Positions 45,550 through 56,852 are shown, counted from the stretch's first letter. The stretch is DNA of 64,000 nt from Clitopilus passeckerianus (GCA_944990035.1 CALYLX010000139.1:620001-684000); one strand, 5' to 3'. Numbers and translations are program-made. Notes: generated from the letters alone by a model not told the origin.

Positions 45550-46086
45550 TTATGCAGACTTCAGTTCCCAGACCTGAGTTCCGCTGGTAACCTGTCCAGC
45601 AGGAGGTTCGAGGATAGCTTTCTCGATGCTATCAGTAACAGACATCGCGAACTCGTCGTACTCCAGCCTGTCGATTCACCCAGGGTCATCATCAAATGAA
45701 ATCCGGTCAGAGCACTTTACTTACGTGAAGAGACTATTCGACAACGGAACCACCGTCGGCGACTTAAACTTCCAAGTCACTGGATTGTAGCTGCAACAAG
45801 GAATAACTTGGTTTGGACGGGAATCTCGGCAGGCTGGAGGTATGTCCCTGTTCCGACGTTCTTGAGAGCCCAGCCCAGGTTCCCGACTGAGGGGATGAAT
45901 TCCCATTGTTGGGTGGGGCGCCCGCTGAAACGGTGGTAGATGACTGTATCAGAGGTTCACGAAAAGGTTAGTATTAGCTTGGTCCAAAGGAAAGGAGAGG
46001 GCGGGAGAGAATCTACCATTGGTCTTATTATACCCGAGGTCGAGGACGGCGCCGTTTGAGGTGTTATAGACGTAGAATTTGGTCAT
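45550..46086 (-). pseudogene. Lectin-like copy L4 (three-exon type), frameshifted
   Basis: Paralog of L5 on the minus strand. Exon 1: MTKFYVYNTSNGAVLDLGYN. Exon 2: RPTQQWEFIPSVGNLGWALK, then VGTGTYLQPAEIPVQ, where the frame breaks near 45805-45825 and resumes one frame over as PNQVIPCCSYNPVTWKFKSP and VVPLSNSLFT. Exon 3: LEYDEFAMSVTDSIEKAILE and GTQVWELKSA, ending in TAA at 45550. L5 has the same three-exon plan without the break. A single indel would restore it, so the loss is recent or a sequence error. A TATA box lies ~57 bp upstream. Confidence 0.65.
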
Positions 46087-46138
46087 TTCCTACCGAGCGT
46101 GGATTTCTGAGTCGATGGAAGGTACCCAGGTGGCAGTA

Positions 46139-46148
46139 TCACTTTTAT
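46139..46148 (-). promoter_or_regulatory. TATA box of L4
   Basis: ACTATAAAAG on the minus strand about 55-62 bp before the L4 ATG (46086). Confidence 0.5.
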
Positions 46149-46284
46149 AGTGATCGTGCTCTGAGAGATATACAGGGTTCTCGTCTACTTCGGCTCACTT
46201 TTGCCAAGTACTCCAACTTTCAAGTTCCCATTCCGAGTCGAAAGCACCACTACCTGGCAGTAACGGTCAGCTGTCCATGTCAAC

Positions 46285-46660
46285 GACAATGGATAAATAT
46301 CTGTGGGGCGGAAGATGCTAGATCGTAAAATGTCAGGTTATAGATCTCAAGGTGTTCTCCACTTCAGAATGTATAACTTGTAGAGGCCATCCAACGATCA
46401 CCGTTCCAAACCAGGACCCATCCTGCATCCGATGAACTACTGGTCGCAGTCTAACCACCACTAAGCATACAGTTTTTGTTATAGCACCTCTTGCTCGGAT
46501 GGAGGGCTAGATGTGACAGGCGCATCGTACCATCGGCAGCCGCGCCTATTGAGAAGTTGAAGTTATTTCGGTTTTGACAGGAAGGATGCTGTATCTTGTT
46601 AGTGTCATACGTCAAATCATTTGAGGTGGAGCGAGCAGGTGAGCGAGCAGAGTTATCCTC
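46285..46660. repeat. Degenerate repeat upstream of lectin L4
   Basis: Third, more diverged instance of the lectin upstream segment: GGATAAATATCTGTGGGGCG near its start, and AGGTGGAGCGAGCAGGTGAG then GAGCAGAGTTA near its end. Confidence 0.4.
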
Positions 46661-46861
46661 TAAAGCAATCGCGATGATCACCGCGGTAGGAATCTGACAC
46701 ATGCTGCGTACGCTCGGTTGAGGATTGTAACGACCTCCTGTTTATCGCGTGTCATAACAAAATACCGTCGATAAGAAATTGGTGAGTAAACATGAACAGT
46801 ATCAATATAACCTAATGCTTCCCTCAAAGCTAGCTCCGGCCCATTGGACTCCCAATCCCAC

Positions 46862-48810
46862 TTAGTCTCCCAAATTCAATACCCTCCCAAAACTTTCCGT
46901 AATTCCCGAAATACATCCAGTAAGCTTTGACTTGAACTTTTTCACACTGGAACCGCCAGCAGCTATAGCCTGGGCTTGAGCAGCAACAGCTGTCGAGGGA
47001 GTGGAACGAGTGGTAAGGATGTGAGGGCTAGCTGAGGTAGTGGCCGGTATCCTTGAACCTGATGATGTCGATCCGATGACGACCATCCCAACATTGGGAT
47101 CCTCCGAGTCCCTTCTGCGCGATTTTGGAGCCTTGGTATCCTTTGGCGTACCCTTGCTCTACTTCGCCTTGGGAGCCGTAGAAGCAGATGATAGTCCCAG
47201 AGGAGAAGGATCAACCAAGCTGCTGGCACCGCCCGCGCCCCATGTCCTGGTCCTCGAGCTACCCACCGCTTTCGCCTTCCTCGAGGTTCCCAAATCCTCC
47301 TCAGTCCTGATCCGGCTTAGAATCTCGCTCGTTGACGCTCCAGGAGACGGTCGTGGCAGGCTCATCTCGGCCGCAGGGATAGTCGCCGAACCCTCTTCCA
47401 TACGCCCAGGGAGCTCAACATCCCTCCTCCCACTCGGCGGAGGGGGAGGTGTTGCATCACTACCACCAGCTGCACCTCTTCCTGCTACTCCACCCTCAGC
47501 AGGTAATGGAGTCCCCGACCAACTTCCCGTAGGAGGAGGTTGGAAAGGTGATCCAGATATAACACCCAGCATCCTAAACGCAGGGCCGGGACTGCCTGCA
47601 TGTTATTGAATCGGCGACAGAGGGTGTGTGTACATTGCTGGTGATGGAGTATGTGAAGCTGAATTTCCAAATACAGTCGATGGTGTGGCCATGTATGCGT
47701 AGGGGTCCACCATAGGCAGCTGTGAGGAGCTGAACGCCATGGGACTCAGGAAGGCTTGCGAGTGCGGGTGAGGAGTCGGCAAGTGCGCCTGGTGAGGTGG
47801 CGGGAGAATGGGCGCGACCCTGCTTGTGCTGCTGCTGCTTGCATTTGCGCAGCAGAACGCGACCCAGCTGGCAGCGTCAACGAACTGCCAGCAACGGGTG
47901 TGGCCATCATCCACGGATTCATCACCCCAGCATCAGGTGGTGGAAGATTCGCATGTCCTGCAGCCGGTAATGGCGAAAGCCTCAAGAGTGGCGACGGAGG
48001 TGGAGGCGAGAACAGCTGGGTGTGTCCACCAGCAGGATAAGCAGCTGTGGCGGTCCAGGCATATGAATTGAGGAGAATGGTGTAGATAACCCATAGATTG
48101 AGGCTGCGAGTGATGATGATGCAAATGTACGCGAGAGGTGCATCGCACTACCATTCATTGGTCGTTCTTGCTTGTGCTCGCCCGGAGCATCTCCCCACCT
48201 GGCCTGGAGCCACCGAGACTTCCGAGTAGTTGAGGGGCAGGAGACATAGGACCGGCATGGTTCGCATCGGAAAGCGATAGGAATGATGTGAACGAGTTGG
48301 GGAGATTCTCAAATCCCCGTTCATGACGAGGGACCTGACAGGATGGCCAGAAGTCTGGCATCTTCTTCAGGACCTGCAGCTGCTCCATCAGAGCTCCTAG
48401 GAAGGAGAGATGTCGAGGTCGGTGCTGGTGAAGATACAGGAAAATTGAACGCTTGAGGTGGTTGGGATGACCCGATCTCTTGTGCAAAAACCGTCTGTTC
48501 CTGGTGGCAAAGGGTTGATCCACTAGCAGATAGCGGTGAAAGTGGATTTGAACCGTCACGGAGCGGGGAATTGGGGATAACGTCGTGCATCTTGGACGCA
48601 AACAGAGCTGGTCTGCTGGGTTTTCTCCGTTTTCGTTGTAAGCTCGTCGTTGACGCGTCGGTCCATCATGAGAGCCGCAAGACTTCCAGAGTCTCCTGAC
48701 TCCCCCAAGGACGTCTCCAAAAGCGCTAGAGAAACCCAAGGAAAGATAGGATGAGGATTGGGTGTCCCCTATGTTGGTCGTAGCTCTCGTGTCATTATGG
48801 GTATCTGTGG
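46862..48810 (-). pseudogene. Family P copy 3 (P3), internally deleted
   Basis: Minus-strand copy of P divergent from F3. N-terminal: SSSYLSLGFSSAFGDVLGGV (P1: SSSYFSLGFSSAFGDVVGRV) and FENLPNSFTSFLSLSDANHA. It then jumps at about 48180 straight to ERPMNGSAMHLS (P1: ERPMNGTAIYLS), so about 1.3 kb coding for the hydrophobic middle is absent. The Pro-rich part follows, with YAYMATPSTVFGNSASHT, and the end KFKSKLTGCISGITESFGRV then LNL. Several frameshifts separate these parts. Not able to make the full protein. Confidence 0.7.
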
Positions 48811-48980
48811 AGGCCAGAGTTCGTTAACTTCAGGTACAGCACAGATATAAGACGAATATTTGCACCTTGATTAGGCTGAGGATAAAAGATGAGAAGAATA
48901 TCGCTATCCAGGTCAGAGCGACGTTGAAGTGAGGAATACTGCACCACGGTTAAAGCAAATTCAATTGAAAGACACCACCA

Positions 48981-48986
48981 CACGTG
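48981..48986. promoter_or_regulatory. CACGTG palindrome upstream of F3
   Basis: CACGTG in the divergent P3/F3 promoter, 116-121 bp before the F3 start; the same motif precedes F1 and F2. Confidence 0.4.
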
Positions 48987-49101
48987 ATATATGAAACGTG
49001 ACCTTGGTGAGAAAAAATTCAAAATTCACTCCTGCATTGGAGACGGTTGGACGCTCTGAGATCGAAGCGCCACACTTTGAAGTTGGCCACATCAAGGTCG
49101 G

Positions 49102-50511
49102 ATGGGCACAGTGCCAGACGTTCCAGACGAGGTGACCTCGATCATAATATCATTCTCCATCATATACACCTCTCTATATAATACCGCACTTACTTTGGGA
49201 CCTAATTCAACCTGGGCCCGAACGCTCAGACACAAGAAGGCTATCGTTTCTGTGTGCCGACAATGGAACGCCTTAGGTACACCCTTTCTCTACCACGAGG
49301 TTGTTATTCGGCGATACGGGCAATTGCGACAACTGGTTCATACTCTGATGGATACAAACCATGCGCTCCTCGTTAAGGAGCTCTCAATCGACAGATCGTG
49401 TTTCGTTCACGAGATGTTTGGGATGGATGTGGAATTATTCTCCAAGAATCTCGGTACCATTCTACACCTCTGTTCCCGATTACGAAGCCTCAACATCGAA
49501 CCCTTTTTTGTTCTTCCATTACCCAACGAGGCTCTCTCAAAAGCAGCTCTTCCTAACTTGACAAATCTCGAGTTGGGGCTGACTATTCCACTTGCGGATT
49601 GTGAGCGACTCCTGGCGGAGTTCTCGGAGACACTGCTATCTCTCTCTCTGTACGCCGCACGTGGACAAGGGTTCCACTCCCCATTATCGTTTCCGCTCCT
49701 AACGGAGTTACGATTTACTTTCGACCGCCCAGTCAATCTCTCTTCCGACGGCGGGATAGACGTCACAGACCCGGCCCAGGGACTTTACGTTAGCCTTCCA
49801 AAAACGTGGATTCTTCCCTCCCTCCAGAGCTTGGGTGTACGACTGTCGACGTGGAACCGCGATACACGTTCCATTCTCCTGGAATTTATAGAGCGCCATG
49901 GAGAGGGGCTCAGTTTCTTGGCGATAAATGTTGAAGGATCGGGGGATCCTGTGCCTATTCTGCGAGTAATGCAATACTGCCCAAATGTTGAACACCTTTC
50001 TTTTGATACCTTACCCCACCCATCCCACCCGTCCGAGCCAGAACAGGTATTTCCCAAGGTGAAGCACATCGACATATTCTCGGTGCAGCCAGACCGCTTG
50101 GATCTGAGACCCGAATTCCCCAAACACATTGAAGCGTTCCCAGCAGTAGAAAAAGTCAACTTTTTCTGCAACTTTGCTGTTGAAAATCTCTTCATCCGGC
50201 CTCTTCCAGCGCGGTACGACCCCATACACGTTTTTCAAGAGGCGTACAGCTGGCTGAAACCGGAAATTGATATGCGTCCCCAGTTCGGCGCCGAGCGTAT
50301 TCCTGTTGGTCGCGCTGGCATCCGGTATTTCTCGATTAATGTGGTTGAACCGCATTCCGAATGCCATCCCTTGGCGGATGATTGGGGAGATGGATCAATT
50401 CTTCACCAACTTGGTTCGCCCACGCCATCAGAGGAAGAAGAATCTGACGAAGAGTCGACTACGTCAGATTCGGAGAATAACTCCGAGTCAGTCGCATCTT
50501 GGAACGAGTAA
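49102..50511 (+). CDS. Family F copy 3: F-box-like protein with acidic Ser tail
   Basis: Single-exon, 469-aa paralog of F1 and F2. F-box-like region: VPDVPDEVTSIIISFSIIY, STWARTLRHKKAIVSVCRQW, GTPFLYHEVVIRRYG. Leucine-rich body: LHLCSRLRSLNIEPF, LPNLTNLELGLTI, ILRVMQYCPNVEHLSF. Shared end block: AYSWLKPEIDMRPQFGAERI, VVEPHSECHPLADDWGDGS, then the acidic tail (EEEESDEESTTSDSENNSES; SWNE). The stop overlaps a GAGTAAGT donor as in F1 and F2. A truncated fourth copy at 63.8 kb is closest to this one. X3 follows 418 bp downstream in the same orientation. Inferred SCF-type adaptor of unknown target. Confidence 0.78.
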   Translation: MGTVPDVPDEVTSIIISFSIIYTSLYNTALTLGPNSTWARTLRHKKAIVSVCRQWNALGTPFLYHEVVIRRYGQLRQLVHTLMDTNHALLVKELSIDRSCFVHEMFGMDVELFSKNLGTILHLCSRLRSLNIEPFFVLPLPNEALSKAALPNLTNLELGLTIPLADCERLLAEFSETLLSLSLYAARGQGFHSPLSFPLLTELRFTFDRPVNLSSDGGIDVTDPAQGLYVSLPKTWILPSLQSLGVRLSTWNRDTRSILLEFIERHGEGLSFLAINVEGSGDPVPILRVMQYCPNVEHLSFDTLPHPSHPSEPEQVFPKVKHIDIFSVQPDRLDLRPEFPKHIEAFPAVEKVNFFCNFAVENLFIRPLPARYDPIHVFQEAYSWLKPEIDMRPQFGAERIPVGRAGIRYFSINVVEPHSECHPLADDWGDGSILHQLGSPTPSEEEESDEESTTSDSENNSESVASWNE

Positions 50512-50839
50512 GTGCCCAGAGAATATACTGGTCAAATGAAAGTCTGATATTCTCCATGTAGTTCAAATTAGCCTTGTAGAACATTTTTAACCACCAGTAT
50601 ATGTAAATATGGTATTGCTTTATATACATTCTAAAATCAAATATCGCGCCTGCTACTATTCTCAATGTTATCTTGTGACACCGTCTCGTAATACTTTTTT
50701 TGTCCAGCCAATCTAGGAGCAGAGGCCTTCTCTAAGCCCCCCCATTGACACGAGGCGGGTTCCCTGTAGGTCAAGCCTTTCTTTCATTTCGCAGGAGGGA
50801 AAGCAAGATGAAGGCTTCACAGAAGTGTAATCACTTCAC

Positions 50840-50856
50840 GGTAGGTCAATTGATCA
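50840..50856 (+). promoter_or_regulatory. Conserved motif upstream of family X (X3)
   Basis: GGTAGGTCAATTGATCA, 73-89 bp before the X3 start, matching the X2 site (28955-28971) at 16 of 17 positions and at nearly the same distance. Confidence 0.4.
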
Positions 50857-50928
50857 GAGGAAGACGTCAGCGCATCGAGTGCAGATCACTGGCTTGCAAT
50901 CCAACGTCAACGTTAACTCCTGGGTACA

Positions 50929-52813
50929 ATGGCACCGCTTTGGGCCAGTGCTCAATCCATGGCCGACAAGTGGTTCGAAAATCCATACAAGATTGGCATA
51001 ACCTTCGAGGATGATAGTTGGAAATATGTCGATGGTGTCCGTATAGTCATCATTCGCCGACTCGACTACCGTCCCGATTTCGAGGTCACGGTAGGTTAGG
51101 AACCCGCCTTCATCTCCTACCTGTTGAATTCACGAGGTCTCAATTCAGGTTACTGCCCCACTGTCACGTCAAGGTCGCCAATATCAGGCTGAACTAGAGA
51201 CCTCGCCCCGTGTTCACACCATTGTCTTTGAACTCAACTTACGAGCAATTAACACCTTTAACGCTCGTCCTTCTGCCAAATGCCTCGAAATGGTGCCATT
51301 CCAGACTCTCAGAGACGCCTGCGCCAACTCAGAAATTCTCATCCTCTTCAAGCGCATCTATCCCCTCGGCCACCCTCAGGTTCCTCTCGAGATCGATCTC
51401 TACAGCAACCATTGCGACTTTTTCTGGCTTCGGATGGCCACAAAGCACCACAACTCTGAGAGGCCCGCCAGAAATCACCTGCAAATTCTTCCCGTGCATA
51501 ATCGTAGCGGCAGAATCAACTCGTTAATCGAAAAGCTCCATCTGGACGTGGTCCGATCTATCGCACGGTGTCTTCATATATCGTCAGGTCGTCTGGACAC
51601 ATCAACAGAGCGGAAAGCTTTACTTTCTATGGCCCTCACTATGAAGTCGTGGTTGTTTGTCTTGGATGAGTTCGTCTTTATCCTTGAAACAGGTGGATAT
51701 ATGCCCCGTTCGACGACTCTCCCTAACCTTTTGGAGAAGCGCCCAGAATGGAAACGTCGAATTCGGTCCTTGAGCCACTCTACATTTCTCATAACTTTCA
51801 ACCCCAACCAGGGTAGAATCCGGAATGAACGACAGGCATTCATTAAAACCGTTCAAATCCTTCGATTGGGCCTGACCCAGTTGGAGGTCGATTATAAGTC
51901 CCTGGAGGAACTCTATGCGCACGATGCCTCAGCGTCCTTCACTTGGGATAGTCTCAAATACATCGCATGCGTTCGCTCTTTGGACCGAGGGAGGGACGAT
52001 TTGATACGAATGGACACCCTATCGACTGCTCTGCAACTGTTTCCCGCTTTGCGGAATCTTAAAGCGACTACTTTGTGTTCAGGGCGAGGGTGGGGTTTCA
52101 TCGCTTGCCGTATCAACCTATTGCAGTACTGATTGGCCCTTGGAATTAAAAGCAGGGAACACCCAGCCCTATCATTTAATCTCGAATCCCTCACGATAAA
52201 GGCGAGCCAACTGGAATGTCAGGATTTTCAATACTTGATTCCAGTCAACTTGAAGGGAGGATGCAGATTGCGAAGACTCCGGCTAGACGGAGTATTTCTT
52301 TCGCATTTGAGCGACTTCGGGCTGCTCTTCTCCGCCGTATCGGCCACTCTCCGTGAGCTGACTATCACTTCCAACGCCGGAAAGCCTCCCAAGAACGCGC
52401 ACGGCCTCGGCAGCTATCCATTCGATACACTGCCTAGACTGGCGAGGAGGTTGGAGGCAATCAACATACCCGCTTATTTCGTCACGCCTGCAATCATAGG
52501 GAATATGCGTGCCGTAGAAATAAGTGGTGGGGTTGGCCGCCGCTCCACATCGCTCACACTTGGCAGCTTTCATTCTTCGGAAGCCCACTTATGGGAGAAA
52601 CCCACGCCAGAACATAAAAGTCCCCACCATGATGGGAAGTCCTTGATCAAGGCTATAATGTCTACGGAATGGGATCTAATTAGCTTCGATTTTGGTAACG
52701 CAAATTTTGCCGCACGTTTGGGGGGTTTGGAGGCGTATGTTCGTGATGCTGCTCAATCTCGGGGATACCAGGTCACTAGAACAGTGCATCAACTTGTATT
52801 AAAGCGGAACTAA
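50929..52813 (+). CDS. Family X copy 3 (X3): unrecognised 587-aa protein
   Basis: Intact paralog of X2: exons 50929-51090, 51149-52089 and 52153-52813 (162, 941 and 661 nt). N-terminal: WFENPYKIGITFEDDSWKYV, VRIVIIRRLDYRPDFEVT, TSPRVHTIVFELNLRA. F-box-like core: LIEKLHLDVVRSIARCLHIS, then LSMALTMKSWLFVLDEF. Then LLEKRPEWKRRIRSLSHSTF, a leucine-rich part (FNLESLTIKASQLECQDFQ; LRRLRLDGVFLSHL) and LPRLARRLEAINIPAYFVTP. The end reads DFGNANFAARLGGLEAYVRD and AAQSRGYQVTRTVHQLVL. No secretion signal or membrane helix. Placed between F3 and P2 on the same strand; family function unknown. Confidence 0.72.
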
Positions 52814-53122
52814 GAGCTGCAGCAACTCACAGGTGCTATAGATAGCAATAGGAGTACATTTTCACCCATATAAACCCAGTACGAACGCAGAATTGACGCT
52901 GAGCTCCTGTACAATCCGTTTGCAATTTCGTCCTGGTATTATCGGGCCGACGTTCCCGCACCCAGGATGTGCTTACCTAATTGGCCAATCTTCAGCGTTG
53001 CCCTGCTCGCCTCAACGTTGCTCTCGCTTGCATGGCGACGTTCTTCTCATCTTTGTATACCCAGCCTAATCAAGGTGCAAGTGGTCCTTTTATATGTATT
53101 CTGTACTCAAGGCTAACGAAGC

Positions 53123-55810
53123 ATGGCGGCACAGATACCCATAAGGGCACAAAAGCTACGACCAACATAGAGGGCACGAGTCCTCGTCCCCTTTCTCCTT
53201 GGGTTTCTCCAGTGCCTTCGGAGACGTCTGGTGGCTCTCATGATGAGGTGTCACGTCAACGACGAGCTAACAGTGATGATGGCGAAAACCCAGGAGACCC
53301 AGCTCTGCTTGCGTCGAAGATCCACTTAATTCTCCCCTCCTGGACGCTCCAAATCCACTTTCACCGCTATGTGCTAGACATCGGTGCCGGTTCTCAGCGG
53401 GAGAGCAGCATCATGAGCAAGACAAAGAGCTAAATGACGAAGAGCTTCCGGATGAAGGATCGAGTTTCATGCTCTGTTCACCTCTCGTCCCCACCCCGAC
53501 TTCGGTGGTGGAAATTGCAGAAAGCGGCATTATCGAGGAACCAGACGATGATGCTGGTCATCCTGATGCAGCACCTGCAGCCCAGGCTCAGGAAGGGACC
53601 TGATGGTACTGGCCTTTCGGAACATCTACTGCAGCCACGCCCGCAGCTCCGACTACGACAAGAGCAAACGCAACGGCTACGACCACCCCCGCATCTTCAC
53701 CTTTTGCAACACCAGTACCTGCTTATCGTCGACATCCCTTACCGACACCAAGAGCTACACCCATGAGGAGACGACCTCGTGTATGGGTACCTTCCAAAAC
53801 AAAACCGAACTATCAATTCAAGCCATGTGGTGGGGTTACCGATTGTTCGCATATTCCTGTTTCCTCTCGACTACCTATGCTGACCAAATTATCAGGTATC
53901 TTCCATCACCCGTAATGGGAGCGCTTTCGTCCTCCCGGTCGCCGTTGCAGTCGTTCTCGCACCAAGCAACAGTATTAACGACGTCTCTGACCCGGTTCCT
54001 GTCGAACCTGCCGCTGTCGGTTCTACCGATGCATGTTAGGCCAATAGTTACGCTGCTGCAGCTATTGGTGCCGTACGTTGGATATGTTGGGGGATTTGTC
54101 GGATGGAGGTGGGGCAGGGTGAAGGGTATGACGAAGGTTTGTTTCTCGTACAGACTATTCATTTTAGGCACTAGTAACTAACGTAACTTGTCTGCAGGAC
54201 ACGGCGTGATTCTAACAGCAACATGGTTTCTTCCTGTCGCACTGATACCATCAACATGGTACGAAACGGACTTCCCTCCCCCATCCCCATCACGGTATAT
54301 CCAAAATCGACCATTACCTTCCATCGCGTCCATTCTTGCTGGTGGTGATAACACGAAAGAAAATGCTAGACTTCTGGGCTCACCTCCACCACATTATAGG
54401 ACGGAGCCTACGACACCGATATACATGAGTCCACCGCCTATACACGCCTCTATTCATCCTTTGGATTCCGCTGCTGTTGGGTCCGGGAGATGCTTCGGAG
54501 CAAGAACGGCCGATGAATGGTACCGCGATGGTACCATTCACCTACATTTGCACCATCACCACTCGCAGCCTTGGTTTATGGTTCACCCACGCCATTCTCG
54601 CCAAACCACATGCCGGGATCGCTCCAGTTTCTTTACCCTTCTGGTGGACATTCCCAGATGTTCTCACCTCCCCCTCCGTCACCGCTGCTGAGGCTTTCGC
54701 CATTGCCTTCTGCAGGACATGCAAACCTGCCAACACCTGATGCGGGGTGATGAATCCGTGGACGATGGCCACATCGGTTGTTGGCAGTTCTTCCACTCTG
54801 CCAGCTGGGTCGGGTTCTACTGCGCAAATGCAAGCAGCAGCAGGACATGCAGGACCCCACCCATTCTCTCCGCCACCCCATCAGGCGTACTTCCAGAATC
54901 CTCAACCGCACCCGCAAGCCTTCCTGAGTCCTATAGCATTCAGCTCGTTGCAGTTACCTATGGTGGACCCCTACGCATACATGGCCACACCGTCGACTGT
55001 ACCTGGAAATTCACCTTCACATACATCACCAGCCATACACACACCCTCTGTCGCCGATTCAAGGACATCCAAGCAGTCCTGGTCCTACTTTCAGGATGCC
55101 AGGTGGCATACCTGGATCACTCTTCCAACACCCTCCCACGACACCGACAGCTCCAGGCGTACCGAGGAGTCCGGTACCCCAGACCCCTAGTTCGGTGTAT
55201 GGCACGCGCAGGAGGATGAGGTGCATCACCGCCTCCACTGGGTGGGAGGAGGGATGTTGAGCTGCCCGGACATCAGGAGCGTGTTTCTGTCACTGTCCCT
55301 GAACCTCAGATCAGGAGACCGCGATCGTCTCCTCGGGCGTCAATGAGCAAGAGTTCAAGCGGGAGTAGGGCCGAGGAGATCTGGGAACGTCGAGCAGGAA
55401 GAGGGTGGAGAGTAGTTCGAGGACCAGGGCATGGGACGTGGGCAGTAGGAGGAGTTCGGCTGATGCCTCTGCTCCTGGTCCATCTACCTCTCCTGCTCTC
55501 AAGACGAAGAAGAGCAAGAGTACGACGAGGGATAACAAGGGTCTGAAGACACGTAGAAGGCACTCGGAGGATCCCAGTGCTGGGATAGTTGTTGTTGGGT
55601 CGACGTCGTCTAGCTCAAGGATACCGGCAACTTCGACTGCTGGTCCTCCCATCGTCACTGCTCGTTCCGCTCCGTCCACGGCTGCCACTTGTCAAAATCA
55701 GGCGGTTTCTACAGGTGACGTCAGCGCTAAGAGGCCCAACTCGAAGTTAGCTGGAAGCATTTCAGGGATTACGGAAAGTTTTAGGAGGGTATTGAATTTG
55801 GAGAGACGGT
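53123..55810 (+). pseudogene. Family P copy 2 (P2), broken
   Basis: Plus-strand copy of P1 with several lesions. One base is lost just after the start (GCGGCACAGAT against GCGCCGACAGAT). About 590 bp is deleted, joining sequence equal to P1 ~60035 directly to P1 ~60628. A TGA replaces CGA in EGTRWFWPFG (near 53599). Later frameshifts and a deletion of the GTPLLHPEQQ region follow. The hydrophobic middle is intact in frame: MWWGYRLFAYSCFLSTTYAD, LTRFLSNLPLSVLPMHVRP, VGYVGGFVGWRWGRV, then ILTATWFLPVALIPSTWYE. The C-terminal KLAGSISGITESFRRVLNL is present. A fragment around 53.6-54.2 kb could still be translated; the full protein cannot. Confidence 0.8.
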
Positions 55811-56783
55811 GCTGGTGTTGGAGTGGGAGTCTGATGGTGTGTGTTGTATTCACACCCTTTTCTACTGGTCAATTTTGTGTTGTAATTTATTCTTACACTC
55901 TACTTATAGAAGACATTTACATGCATGATGTTCCCCTTTCAAAGCGAACGCCTTCATACATTCAGTAAAGTTCGCGCCCGCGATGTGGCTTCTATGTTAT
56001 CAGCATCATAAGAAGCCACTCCTCCTGCCTACGGCCATGGGCTGCGTTTGAGCCAAAGGAGGTTGGTTCGTTCTCGTTAATCTGTCACTTGTCTTCTGGA
56101 AACCCTAGCCCTGGCGACAGTGCATGATGGTTTACTGAACCCCTCAAACGGGTGTTGCTGACCTATGCACCAAACCTTTTTGCCAGAGGTCATCGTGTTC
56201 AATTTGCTCTATAAACCCTGTTCGCTCAACCCCATCTCGAATGATTGACGACTGACAGCGGCAAGCTACATTATTTCTCCTTATCCTTCTGGAATCATTC
56301 AAAATCGGAGAAGACGCCGACTTTGGTGACAGGCGCGGCCACCGACGACACGAGGGGTCTGCCTCAGCCATCCGAACAAGAGGCCTGCTACAGCTACAGA
56401 TGACGTAGCTAAGACCTAATCGAACTCTATTTTACCTTGGTTGAAGCTTCTACTTCAATAAGATTCAGTCTTCGTGCTTCATTCGATGCGCTACAGCTTC
56501 GCGTGAAAGGGATGTCGTCGTGGGGACCTCTGCTTACGGATGGATATGCTCGCAGCGGTGGAGACACTACTGAGGTGTATACCCCGCATCACCAGTACTA
56601 CAGATATCTATCCACTGACGTTGACATGGACAGTTGACAGTTATTCTGGGTTGCCGATACTAGAAGACTGTGGATTGAAATCAGAAGATGACGAACATAT
56701 GCCGAGAACGCGAATGAGCCGAAATATCGTCCTCCGACGTAAACCTAAACCGAGAAGAACATTCGTATATTGGGGCACGCTCA

Positions 56784-56794
56784 GTATAAAAGGG
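56784..56794 (+). promoter_or_regulatory. TATA box of L5
   Basis: AGTATAAAAGG about 60-69 bp before the L5 start, as in L1, L2 and L4. Confidence 0.6.
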
Positions 56795-56852
56795 AGACAG
56801 CTACCTGGCAGTGGATATACTTCTCATTGAACTTATCGTCACCGTGAGCGAA

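Noticed and set aside
47040..47609. Long plus-strand open frame (189 codons)
   Set aside because: Antisense shadow of the Pro/Ser-rich coding sequence of P3; such biased composition leaves several frames open.
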